This document shows, one piece after another, positions 50,700 through 59,647 of a stretch of 64,000 bases of DNA (positions within the stretch are counted from its first letter, which is position 1; each line of letters begins with the position of its first letter). The notes below the pieces were generated by a model. It worked only from the letters and a program-made list of their open reading frames with translations, was not told the origin of the DNA and did no database searches. A program made the position numbers and the translations under genes. The stretch is from Deinococcus hopiensis KR-140 (GTDB lineage Bacteria; Deinococcota; Deinococci; Deinococcales; Deinococcaceae). The stretch covers positions 354,514 through 418,513 of the forward strand of contig NZ_FWWU01000005.1 of the NCBI RefSeq assembly GCF_900176165.1, written 5' to 3'.

Positions 50700-52157
50700 C
50701 TAGTCGGCCGCGACCACATCCGCCTGACGCCGCACAGCTGCCATCAGCGTATCGCGGATGGTGGTGGCCAGCGCCCGTGACATCAGGGGGGGGACGGCAT
50801 TGCCAATCTGGCGGAAGGCGGCACCCATGGAGCCGTGGAACAGGAACGCGTCCGGGAATGACTGCAGCCGGGCTGCCTCACGGACCGTGATGGTGCGCGC
50901 CTGAGAGCTGTCGTAGTGGATATGGCTGTAGCCGTCCTTGCTCAGGTGCGCCTGCAGGGTGTGGGAAGGCTGATTGCGCTGCAGCTTCTGCCACTTGTTG
51001 GAAAAGCTGTCCACGGGATAGGGAGGTACATACGCCTTCCTGATCACGGCATACTCGTCCGTTCCCTCCCGGGGTGCACCTTCTCCCAGGCGGGCCAGCT
51101 CCTTGTGGAACAGCTCGATGGCCAGCTCGTGGGCCCGGGGATATAGGGCGCCCTCCGGCATGGCCTCGAAGATGCGCCAATCCCGCTTCAGGTAGCGGGT
51201 GATGTGACGCCGGGCGCCGGACTCCAGTGTAGTGCGCAGCCACTGACGCATCTCCAGCGCGTAGCTGCTGGGAGACTCACCCGTATAGGGGTAGCTCTGC
51301 TCGTCCACTTGGGCTCGTGAATCGGAGCCACGAAAGGGAGGCAGGTCCCGCAGCGCCTCGCCCACAGTCACAGCCGGCAGCAGATCGGACTCCGGCACCG
51401 CTGGAGGATCCATGTAATGCCCTGAGTTCTGGAACAGGTCACGCTGGCGAAGCATCCCGATCCGGCTGACCCTGTCACGGTACCCCTCTGGTAGGAGGTG
51501 ACTCCGCGTGGGAGGGGGAAACACCACAGGGGTCTCCAGCCGCTGGTGATAGGCCAGCAGGAACATGCGCTTGCGCATCTGCGGCACTCCGTAGTGCACG
51601 GCGTTCAGCAGGGTGTAGCGCACCTCGTAGCCCTGACCGATCAGGTCGTGGGCAATCTCCTCCGCAACGTTCCGTCCCCCGTAGTTCAGGATGTCCGGCA
51701 CATTCTCCATCACGATCACTAACGGCTGAAAGCGGCGCACATACCGCAGGTACTCCTCATACAGCTGCGCGCGCGGATCATTGCGGAATTCTCCGTCCGC
51801 CCTGACCGACCGCAGTTTGGCCCGTCCGATGCGGGCAAAGGCTTGGCAGGGCGGGCCGCCTATGATGACGTCCACGGCCAGCTCCGGCGTTCCCAGGTCC
51901 AGGTCGGCCGCCAAGGCGTCCGGGGAGGTGGCGGTGATGTCGCGGCTGACGGCGTGGGCAGCGCTCCCGGCATGGAAGTTGGCTGCGTGGGATGCGGCGG
52001 CGTCCGGATCGAACTCCACGGCGCCCCGAAGATCGAAGCCGGCCGCGTGGAAGCCCAGCGAGAACCCACCACACCCGCTGAACAGGTCAAGCAGGCGGGG
52101 CGCATTGTCCGGCTGGGACAGGCGGTCGATCTTCCATTGGATGGGGTCGTGGGTCAT
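50700..52157 (-). CDS. DNA (cytosine-5)-methyltransferase 1
   Basis: The protein has 485 residues. Motif I is RLLDLFSGCGGFSLGFHAAG, motif IV IIGGPPCQAFARIG (catalytic Cys), motif VI VMENVPDI, motif VIII YGVPQMRKRMFLLAY and motif X RQIGNAVPPLM. It transfers a methyl group from S-adenosylmethionine to cytosine C5. The recognition domain lies between motifs VIII and IX and its target sequence cannot be read. It is the first gene of a leftward pair with vsr and faces away from a second cytosine methyltransferase, with a 165-bp shared promoter region. Confidence 0.93.
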   Translation of the reverse strand: MTHDPIQWKIDRLSQPDNAPRLLDLFSGCGGFSLGFHAAGFDLRGAVEFDPDAAASHAANFHAGSAAHAVSRDITATSPDALAADLDLGTPELAVDVIIGGPPCQAFARIGRAKLRSVRADGEFRNDPRAQLYEEYLRYVRRFQPLVIVMENVPDILNYGGRNVAEEIAHDLIGQGYEVRYTLLNAVHYGVPQMRKRMFLLAYHQRLETPVVFPPPTRSHLLPEGYRDRVSRIGMLRQRDLFQNSGHYMDPPAVPESDLLPAVTVGEALRDLPPFRGSDSRAQVDEQSYPYTGESPSSYALEMRQWLRTTLESGARRHITRYLKRDWRIFEAMPEGALYPRAHELAIELFHKELARLGEGAPREGTDEYAVIRKAYVPPYPVDSFSNKWQKLQRNQPSHTLQAHLSKDGYSHIHYDSSQARTITVREAARLQSFPDAFLFHGSMGAAFRQIGNAVPPLMSRALATTIRDTLMAAVRRQADVVAAD

Positions 52158-52322
52158 GATGGGTCCGGGCAGCGCCGCTGCCTATTATCCCGGACAGCCG
52201 AACAGAAATTCCAGTCTGGCACGCTCCGTATTCGCCCGGGGTCCTGACGCCGGTTCTCTTGTTGCAGGACAGGTAGGAGAGGTTCCAAAGCGCTTTTCAA
52301 ACAGTTCTATAATCAGACGTTC
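52158..52322. promoter_or_regulatory. Divergent promoter region of the RM island
   Basis: These 165 bp separate the two methyltransferase genes, which are read in opposite directions, so both promoters must lie here. The right part (CAGTTCTATAATCAGACG, near 52299-52316) holds a TATAAT-like -10 for the rightward operon, though very close to its ATG at 52323, leaving a leader of about 10 bases or fewer. No operator was identified. Confidence 0.5.
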
Positions 52323-54452
52323 ATGACTCTCAATGATGTCAAACCTCCGCTGGCCAGTTCGAGCCCTGAGCAGCTGGCAGAGGAGGGTCAGCCCTCACAC
52401 GGGGTGGCCCTCTGGCGCCGCAGGAAGCACTTCTCGTCGGTGCACACCAGGTGGCGGCGCGACACCGCACCTCTGATTGAGCAGTTGCGTGAGCAGATGA
52501 TCCGGGTGGCACCGGGCGCGACCCAGGTACAGCTGCGTGATCTCCTGGACGAGGAGGCGTCGCGGCTGCAGGTCATCGGCCGGGTCCTACAGCTCGTTCA
52601 TCCACCCGCCTCCGAGACTCATCGTCTGTCCGGTCTGGACCTGCTGGTGTTCGCTGTGCTGGAGGATGCATCCGACGCGAAGCGGGCGCGCGGGGCCCTG
52701 AGGCAGCTGAGACAGGCCGCTCCCTCGTGGGCAGACCTTGCCGGTCTGCCCAGAGCCGAGGTGGCCGCCCTGCTTCAGGGGGCCGGTGTGGCTCCCTTCT
52801 GGGCAGGCGTGCTTCTCGAACTGCTGTCACAGGTCCAGCAGTGGTGTGGCGGTATGACGCTGGAGCCTCTCCGCGCCTCGACCCCAGTGGCCGCGCTGCT
52901 CTGGCTCACTGGTCTGCCGGGCGTGACCAAGCAGACGGCCCTTCATGTTCTGCTGCAGGAGCGCACGGACAGCCCCATGCCGGCGGAGGCAGCACCCATG
53001 CGGGTCCTAGGGCGACTGGGCATCCTCAATGACGCTGGCCTCCAGGATCCCCTCGACGTTGAGACGCTCAGAAGCCTGGTGCCCCCCGATCTGCGCCGGG
53101 AGCTGCACCGCACCCTGACCGCCCACGCCGAGGAGATCTGTACCCCCCGAACACCCCGCTGCGGGGACTGTGCGGTCAACCGCTTCTGCAGGGCTTGGCG
53201 TGCCCAGCAGGTGGAGTTGGCCGCCCGGTCGGCTCGCCCCACCATGGTGGACCTCTTCTGTGGAGCGGGAGGCCTGTCCGAGGGCTTCCGGCAGGCTGGC
53301 TTCCGAACGGTCTTCGCGATTGATCAGAATCCAGTGGCAATCCGCAGCTTCCGGCTCAACCACCCCGAGGTTCCGTCCGAACAGGTGGTCTGCGATGACC
53401 TGCGAAACTTCCGGGACGATGCTCGGCGGATCCTGGATGCGCTGGGGGGCCAGCAGGTGGACGTACTGGTCGGTGGCCCCCCCTGCCAGGGCTTTTCCCG
53501 GGCGGGCTGGCGCTCGCGCACGTCCACCCGTCAGGTTCAGGCGACAGCCGACGACCGCAATTATCTGTTTGAGGAACTGATCGGCCTGCTGGAGGTGCTG
53601 CGTCCCCGGGTCGTGATCATGGAGAATGTCCCCGGGATCGGCGAGGTCCGGTTTCCCGATGGCACCTCCTTCTTGGAGGTGACGGTGGAGGCCATGCGGT
53701 CGCTTGGCTATGACAGCACCGTCTGGACCCTTGACGCCGCCACGTACGGGGTGCCCCAGCACCGGGTGAGGCGCATCATCGTAGGCTCGAGGGTGGGGCC
53801 CGTGCCGCCCCCACCCACCCCGACCCACCGGGCCGTCTCGAATCAGTACCGTGCGACCGTGCAGCCCACCGGCGAACACCTCCGGCCACCAGTGACCGTG
53901 GCAGAGGCGATCGGTGACCTGCCGCCTCTGCTGGCCTCCGCCGGGCAATGGATTGACCGCCCACGGCATAGGGTGGGCCGGAGGCGCACGAAGGGCTACA
54001 GCGGTGAGATGGCCCACCCGCTGAATCTGCTGTTCTCCCACGTCACGCGCTACCACAACGACCTGGACTTGAGGCGCTACGCCACCATGCGTCCGGGAGA
54101 CAACTACTTGGCGCTGCTCCGGCGCGACCACACCTTGGAGAACTACCGCAGGGACGGCTTCGAGGACAAATACTTCCGCCTCGCCCCGGACCGGCCCAGC
54201 AAGACCATCGTGGCCCACCTCCAGAAGGACGGCAACAGCTTCATCCACCCGGATCAGCACCGGTCGATCAGCGTCCGCGAGGCGGCCCGACTGCAGTCCT
54301 TCTCCGACGAGTACATCTTCACCGGCAGTCGGAGTGACCAGTTTCTGCAGATTGGAAACGCGGTTCCGCCTCTGATGGCGCGAACGATCGCCCACACCCT
54401 GATGGCCCATCTGGACGCCACGGCTGAGACGGATGGCGACCCGGCGGCGTGA
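52323..54452 (+). CDS. Endonuclease III-like glycosylase / cytosine-5 methyltransferase fusion
   Basis: The protein has 709 residues. Residues about 60-295 resemble endonuclease III: the helix-hairpin-helix is TGLPGVTKQTALHVLL, and the 4Fe-4S loop CTPRTPRCGDCAVNRFC has the exact C-x6-C-x2-C-x5-C spacing (Cys273, 280, 283, 289). From about 308 a complete methyltransferase follows: VDLFCGAGGLSEGF, GGPPCQGFSRAG (Cys388), MENVPGIG, YGVPQHRVRRIIVGSR and LQIGNAVPPLM. The positions of Lys120 and Asp138 of E. coli Nth hold Gln204 and Glu222. It may methylate DNA and recognise or repair the T:G products; activity of the first half is uncertain. Confidence 0.88.
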   Translation: MTLNDVKPPLASSSPEQLAEEGQPSHGVALWRRRKHFSSVHTRWRRDTAPLIEQLREQMIRVAPGATQVQLRDLLDEEASRLQVIGRVLQLVHPPASETHRLSGLDLLVFAVLEDASDAKRARGALRQLRQAAPSWADLAGLPRAEVAALLQGAGVAPFWAGVLLELLSQVQQWCGGMTLEPLRASTPVAALLWLTGLPGVTKQTALHVLLQERTDSPMPAEAAPMRVLGRLGILNDAGLQDPLDVETLRSLVPPDLRRELHRTLTAHAEEICTPRTPRCGDCAVNRFCRAWRAQQVELAARSARPTMVDLFCGAGGLSEGFRQAGFRTVFAIDQNPVAIRSFRLNHPEVPSEQVVCDDLRNFRDDARRILDALGGQQVDVLVGGPPCQGFSRAGWRSRTSTRQVQATADDRNYLFEELIGLLEVLRPRVVIMENVPGIGEVRFPDGTSFLEVTVEAMRSLGYDSTVWTLDAATYGVPQHRVRRIIVGSRVGPVPPPPTPTHRAVSNQYRATVQPTGEHLRPPVTVAEAIGDLPPLLASAGQWIDRPRHRVGRRRTKGYSGEMAHPLNLLFSHVTRYHNDLDLRRYATMRPGDNYLALLRRDHTLENYRRDGFEDKYFRLAPDRPSKTIVAHLQKDGNSFIHPDQHRSISVREAARLQSFSDEYIFTGSRSDQFLQIGNAVPPLMARTIAHTLMAHLDATAETDGDPAA

Positions 54453-54453
54453 G

Positions 54454-55965
54454 ATGACCCGACCGGACGCCTCCCCAGCCCCCCGCTATGACCGGGCCGA
54501 ACCCCACGCCTCGGCCCTGATCGAGTCCCTGCGGGCGTTTGGCTATACACCTCAGGCCGCCGCTGCGGACATCATCGACAACGCCGTCTCCGCGCAGGCC
54601 CGCACCATTCGCCTGAACTTTCAGTGGAATGGGGAGCACAGCAGCGTCTCGTTTCTGGACGACGGCACCGGTATGACGGCGCCCGAGCTGGTCGAGGCCA
54701 TGCGCCCCGGAGGCCGCGGGCCACTGGACGCCCGGGCCGCCCATGACCTGGGCCGATTCGGCCTCGGCCTGAAGACCGCCTCCTTCTCACAGTGCCGCCG
54801 CCTGACGGTAGCCACCCGCCGGGCCGGCGGCGCCGTGGTGATCCGGCGCTGGGACTTGGACTATGTCGGACAGATGGGGGAGTGGCGCCTGCTGCACGAC
54901 GCGCACCCCGGATCCGAGTCGTTGCTTGAGCCGCTCCGGCAGCTGCCGCATGGGACGATGGTCCTCTGGGAGCAGCTCGATCGCCTGGCCGGTGGCTCCG
55001 CCAGAACCGATGCTCGCGCCCACAAACGCTTCCTGGCCATGACCGACACGGTGGAGAACCATCTGGGCATGGTCTTTCACCGCTTCCTGGAGGGGCGCGG
55101 TCGGCTACAGATGTTCGTCAATGGCCAGCCTGTGCTCCCCTGGGATCCGTTTCTGTGCCGTCACCGCGACACCCAGTATCTGCCCCCTGAGGGCCTGCGG
55201 CATCACGGCCACCCGGTGTCCATCGAACCCTTTGTGCTGCCGCACCGCTCGCGCCTGTCGGCCGATGAATACACCGCGGCCGCCGGGCCGGGCGGTTGGA
55301 ACGCCCAGCAGGGCTTCTACGTGTACCGCAATGACCGCATTCTGGTGGCCGGCCACTGGCTGGGGCTCGGCTTCCAGAAGGATGAGCACTACCGGCTCGC
55401 CCGAATCCGGGTGGACATTCCCAGCGCGCTGGACGCGGCGTGGGATATCGATGTGCGCAAGTCGCGGGCGCGGCCGCCAGGCAGCCTGCGCGAGGACTTC
55501 GTCCGAATTGCCCGGCTGACCCGGGAGCGGGCCGTGGAGGTGTACCGCCGCAAGGGCCGGCCGGCCGGCCGATCCACGGCCACCTCCGCGCCAACCGCGC
55601 TCTGGGAGGCCCGGGTGGGTGCTTCGCGCACCGACTACGTTATCAACCGCGACCATCCCCTCGTGACGGCCGTGGCGGCTCGCCTGGGCCCTGACGCTGC
55701 GGCCCTACGCGCCCTGCTCGGGCTGCTGGAGCGGACCGTTCCAGTGGAGCGCATCTGGCTGGACGTGGCCGAACATCCCGACCAGCCCACCCGGCCCTTC
55801 GAGGGCATCGACCCTGCCGAGATCGAGTCGCTGGCCCGGGACGTATACCAGACGCTGCGGGCCAGCGGGCTCGATCAGGAAGCTGCCAGAAGACGCCTTG
55901 AGGCCATGCCGTTTGGTGAGCGTCCTGACATCGTGACCCGAGTGCTTCAGGAGGAGAGGAAATGA
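54454..55965 (+). CDS. MORC/MutL-like GHKL ATPase
   Basis: The ATG at 54454 (one base after the previous stop codon ends) gives 503 residues; an upstream ATG at 54433 is possible. The Bergerat fold shows AAADIIDNAVSAQA (N box), VSFLDDGTGM (G1) and HDLGRFGLGLKTASFS (G2). A transducer-like second domain follows (GFYVYRNDRILVAGHWLGLG, then DAAWDIDVRKSRARPP, with a Lys). Published comparative work describes MORC-like ATPases in RM-type operons with Z1 and AIPR partners. It should act as an ATP-driven DNA clamp. The stop overlaps the Z1 gene by four bases. Confidence 0.88.
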   Translation: MTRPDASPAPRYDRAEPHASALIESLRAFGYTPQAAAADIIDNAVSAQARTIRLNFQWNGEHSSVSFLDDGTGMTAPELVEAMRPGGRGPLDARAAHDLGRFGLGLKTASFSQCRRLTVATRRAGGAVVIRRWDLDYVGQMGEWRLLHDAHPGSESLLEPLRQLPHGTMVLWEQLDRLAGGSARTDARAHKRFLAMTDTVENHLGMVFHRFLEGRGRLQMFVNGQPVLPWDPFLCRHRDTQYLPPEGLRHHGHPVSIEPFVLPHRSRLSADEYTAAAGPGGWNAQQGFYVYRNDRILVAGHWLGLGFQKDEHYRLARIRVDIPSALDAAWDIDVRKSRARPPGSLREDFVRIARLTRERAVEVYRRKGRPAGRSTATSAPTALWEARVGASRTDYVINRDHPLVTAVAARLGPDAAALRALLGLLERTVPVERIWLDVAEHPDQPTRPFEGIDPAEIESLARDVYQTLRASGLDQEAARRRLEAMPFGERPDIVTRVLQEERK

Positions 55966-58658
55966 CCACCACCGAACTGAGGCAGGCTCTGGACATTGCC
56001 CGTGTTCTGCTGAGAGACCGTGATCCCGTCACAAGTGAGGACCTTACCGGTGCCATTGAGCGCGCCGCGGTGCTGTATCCGGGTGTCTCGAGACAGCTGC
56101 TGCTCGATGAACTGGAGCGCAGCTTCAACGTCTGGGTAGGCCCGGGGACAAACATCGAGAACAATGAGGACCACATTCCCTGGCTCGAGGCGCGCCGGGC
56201 AGAGATTCGCTGGGACTTCTGGAGGCGCTACGAGCTGTACCTGGAGCAGGAGGTGGGCCTGCCTCCCAGCGTGATCAGCAACCTCGACCGGCTGACGGAC
56301 GATGTGCTGGGCCGGCTGGAGGATCCCGCCAGGCGCCCCGGGCCCTGGGACCGGCGGGGCATGGTGGTCGGTCACGTGCAGTCCGGGAAGACCAGCAACT
56401 ACACCGCGTTGATCTGCAAGGCCGCCGACGCCGGCTACAAGTTGATCATCGTCCTGGCGGGGCGTCACAACAGCCTGCGCAGTCAGACCCAGCTGCGGAT
56501 TGACGAGGGTTTTCTCGGCTATGACACCCAGGTCAACCGGGCCATTCGCGAGGGGCACAAGCGCATCGGGGTGGGGGCTCTGCGCGGCGTGGCGCATCCA
56601 CACGCGGACTCGCTCACCACAAGTGCGGACAATGGTGATTTCCTGACCAGGGAGGCCGCACGATTCGCCGGTCACCTCGGCAATATTCCCATCATCCTGG
56701 TCGTCAAGAAGGTGAAATCGATCCTGGAGAGCTTGAACAACTGGTGTGCGGCCCAAGAGGCCGGTCGAAGCCTGCCGCTGCTGGTGATCGATGACGAGGC
56801 GGACGACGCGTCGATCAACACCCGCGCCATCCCCCTCGATGAGGATGGCCGGGTGGATCCGGACCATGACGTCACGGCCATCAACGGCTCCATCCGGAAA
56901 CTGCTGCATTCATTTGACCAGAGCGCGTACGTGGCCTACACGGCCACCCCTTTTGCCAACATCTTCATCCAGGCAGGCGTGAATTCGGAGCGCCATGGGG
57001 AGGACCTGTTTCCCCGCAGCTTCATTACCAACCTGCCAGCGCCCTCAAATTATGTGGGTCCAGCCCGGGTGTTCGGGGTTGGTGACGGTGCCGAGCCGCT
57101 GAACATGGTCAGGCCGGCCACCGGCTGGCGGGAGTGGATGCCCGACCAGCACAAGAAGGACCACCGGCCCGGAGAGCTGCCGGCCAGCCTGAAGGAGGCG
57201 GTCCGGACCTTTGTGCTGTCGTGCGCCGCCCGGTACGCTCGGGGGCAGACCACCGTGCACAACTCCATGCTGGTTCACGTCACGCGCTTCACCGCGGTGC
57301 AGAACCGGGTGGCCGAGCAGCTGCAGGACGAACTCGACTTTCTGGTTCGTCGAATCCGGCGCGGGGATGAGCACGCGCAACTGTCCATTCGGGACGAGCT
57401 TCAGGCCTTGTGGATGCGGGATTTCGTCCCCGGACTGGAACAGCCGCTGGGCTGGGACGCCGTCCACGCGGCGCTCCTGCCTGCGGCAGACAAGATCCGG
57501 GTGAAGACGATCAACGGGACCGCGGCCGACACGCTGGAGTACTACGAGAAGCGAAACGTGGGTGTCAGCGTGATTGCGGTCGGGGGAGACAAGCTCTCCC
57601 GCGGCCTGACGCTCGAGGGCCTGAGCGTCAGCTACTACCTGCGCGCCTCACGGATGTACGACACCCTGATGCAGATGGGCCGCTGGTTCGGCTACCGGCC
57701 CGGCTATCTGGACCTGTGCCGGCTCTACACCACGCCCGATCTCATCGACTGGTACACCCATGTCACCTTCGCGAACGAGGAGCTCCGGCGGGAGTTTGAT
57801 GACATGGCCGCGCGGGGCATGACGCCGCAGGACTATGGACTGCGGGTCCGGACCCATCCGGCGGGTTTGACCGTCACCGCGGTGAACAAGATGCGCTCAG
57901 GGACGAAGATGCGGGTGTCCTTCGCTGGGAGCATCAGTGAAACCGTGGGGTTCCATCGGGACGCGGCCCGGAATGCCCACAATCGACAAGCAATGGAGCG
58001 GTTCCTCCAGGGGCTGCCCGGACCGCGTCCCGAGGACACGCTACGCAACAGAGTGCTTTGGCGGAACGTGCCCGCCGCCGAGATCCTGACGCTCCTGGAC
58101 AACCTCACCGTGCATGAGGGCTCCCGGCGGGCGCGTCCCGAGCTGCTGGCCCGGTACATCGAACAGCGGCAGCAGGACGGGGAACTGACGGACTGGACCG
58201 TGGCCCTGGTCTCGAACTCCACGCGCGTGGAGGGCACCCTGACCCTGGCCGGTCAGGAGGTGGGTTGGCTCAAACGTACGGCTATGGAATCGTCCGGTCC
58301 AGGCCAGATCCGCCTCCGCCGCCTGGTCAGTCCGACGGACGAGCAGATCGACCTGAACGCGGAGCAGCTCGAAGAGGCCCGGGAACTCACCCTCAGGAAC
58401 TGGCAGCGAAGCAGCACCCGTACCTCCCGGTCAGAGCCCACTGTGCCCAGCGGCGAGGCGATCCGTTCCGTGCGAAAGAAACGCAATGGGCTGCTGCTGC
58501 TCTATCCGGTCAGAACATATGAGGAAGGGCCTGATGGCACGGCGCAGATCACCGAGGTCATGGGCTTTGCCATCAGCTTCCCGGACAGCCGACTGGCGCA
58601 GACGGTGGAGTACGTGGTCAACAACGTCTACTGGGAAACGGAGTTCATCGGCGCATGA
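55962..58658 (+). CDS. Z1-domain ATPase (SF2-like)
   Basis: The protein has 898 residues. RRGMVVGHVQSGKTSNYTAL is the Walker A, LLVIDDEADDASINTRAIP the Walker B region, and VAYTATPFANIFIQAG the third motif. The Z1 domain proper lies in the second half (VIAVGGDKLSRGLTLEGLSV, then LMQMGRWFGYRPGYLDLCRL with an Arg finger-like set). Z1 proteins are predicted helicases or translocases found with MORC-like ATPases. Both ends overlap neighbours by four bases, so it is part of a tightly coupled complex. Confidence 0.9.
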   Translation: MTTTELRQALDIARVLLRDRDPVTSEDLTGAIERAAVLYPGVSRQLLLDELERSFNVWVGPGTNIENNEDHIPWLEARRAEIRWDFWRRYELYLEQEVGLPPSVISNLDRLTDDVLGRLEDPARRPGPWDRRGMVVGHVQSGKTSNYTALICKAADAGYKLIIVLAGRHNSLRSQTQLRIDEGFLGYDTQVNRAIREGHKRIGVGALRGVAHPHADSLTTSADNGDFLTREAARFAGHLGNIPIILVVKKVKSILESLNNWCAAQEAGRSLPLLVIDDEADDASINTRAIPLDEDGRVDPDHDVTAINGSIRKLLHSFDQSAYVAYTATPFANIFIQAGVNSERHGEDLFPRSFITNLPAPSNYVGPARVFGVGDGAEPLNMVRPATGWREWMPDQHKKDHRPGELPASLKEAVRTFVLSCAARYARGQTTVHNSMLVHVTRFTAVQNRVAEQLQDELDFLVRRIRRGDEHAQLSIRDELQALWMRDFVPGLEQPLGWDAVHAALLPAADKIRVKTINGTAADTLEYYEKRNVGVSVIAVGGDKLSRGLTLEGLSVSYYLRASRMYDTLMQMGRWFGYRPGYLDLCRLYTTPDLIDWYTHVTFANEELRREFDDMAARGMTPQDYGLRVRTHPAGLTVTAVNKMRSGTKMRVSFAGSISETVGFHRDAARNAHNRQAMERFLQGLPGPRPEDTLRNRVLWRNVPAAEILTLLDNLTVHEGSRRARPELLARYIEQRQQDGELTDWTVALVSNSTRVEGTLTLAGQEVGWLKRTAMESSGPGQIRLRRLVSPTDEQIDLNAEQLEEARELTLRNWQRSSTRTSRSEPTVPSGEAIRSVRKKRNGLLLLYPVRTYEEGPDGTAQITEVMGFAISFPDSRLAQTVEYVVNNVYWETEFIGA

Positions 58659-59647
58659 CAGTGACCAGCATCTGGCAGGACCTGCTGAGCCGCCCAGCCC
58701 CGGCGGCCGGCATTGTGCGGCGCCAGCTGGACACGGGCAGCACCGTTCATCTCTACGCCGGGGTGGAACACCCCCGGAGCACTCCCCTGCTGCTGTTGCG
58801 GACCCCCCGGGGAACCTGCAGAACGGTGGCTGCGCTGCCCCAGGCCGGCGGATTCGCGGTGCAATGGTCCACCTATCCGGGGGATGCGGAGCACGAGTGG
58901 CTGGTCGTGGCGTTGTTGGACACCGCCCACTTGGAGATCTTCGGGCGTCTGGCGGCGGACATCACAGCCTGGCTCGGGACCGCGGCAACCCCTAGGCAGG
59001 CCGCCCATGGCCTGCTGGAGCGGGTGAGGGAGTGGCAGGCCTTTCTGCGGCAGCGGGGCCAGAGCCTCGACGAATCGGCTCGTCAGGGTCTCTTCGGCGA
59101 ACTGTGGCTGCTCCGGGATTGGCTGACCGATGGTCTGCCGGGGGATGGGCTGATCCCCGCCTGGCAGGGACCACAGGGGGCGGCCCAGGACTTCCGCCTG
59201 GCGCAGCTCCAAGTCGAGGTCAAGACCACAGGAACCACCTCAGCCCGGGTGAAGATTTCCAGTCCTGAGCAGCTGGAACCGTCGTCGGGCCGGCTGATGC
59301 TCGCCCGGGTGGTCCTTGACCGCTCGTCCGAGGGCACCACCCTGCCGGAGCTGGTCCACGCCGTACAGGGTCAGCTGAACAAGACTCTAGGCCAGCGGCT
59401 GATCTCCCTGCTGCGTCAGGTGGGCTATGACGACCGTGACGCCCCGCTCTACGAGGATATCCGCTACGTGGTGGTGCAGCTGCAGTTCTACGAGGTGGAC
59501 GGCGCCTTCCCGAGACTTCCCCGCAGCCAGATTCCGGAGGGGATCACCGGCGTGCAGTACACCATCGATCTGTCCACCTGTTCTTCACACCTTCGTTCAC
59601 AACACGACCTGCGTCGCTGGCTGGGAGAACATTTTGAGCACCTCTGA
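58655..59647 (+). CDS. PD-(D/E)XK motif protein (DUF4420 type)
   Basis: The protein has 330 residues. The nuclease core is QGLFGELWLLRDWLTDGLPG, then FRLAQLQVEVKTTGTTSARV, where Glu and Lys of EVKTT fit the (D/E)XK motif. The family is regularly found beside Z1 and AIPR proteins and is the likely DNA-cutting subunit. It overlaps the Z1 stop by four bases. Its own last codons overlap the start of the AIPR gene by 14 bases. Confidence 0.85.
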   Translation: MTVTSIWQDLLSRPAPAAGIVRRQLDTGSTVHLYAGVEHPRSTPLLLLRTPRGTCRTVAALPQAGGFAVQWSTYPGDAEHEWLVVALLDTAHLEIFGRLAADITAWLGTAATPRQAAHGLLERVREWQAFLRQRGQSLDESARQGLFGELWLLRDWLTDGLPGDGLIPAWQGPQGAAQDFRLAQLQVEVKTTGTTSARVKISSPEQLEPSSGRLMLARVVLDRSSEGTTLPELVHAVQGQLNKTLGQRLISLLRQVGYDDRDAPLYEDIRYVVVQLQFYEVDGAFPRLPRSQIPEGITGVQYTIDLSTCSSHLRSQHDLRRWLGEHFEHL

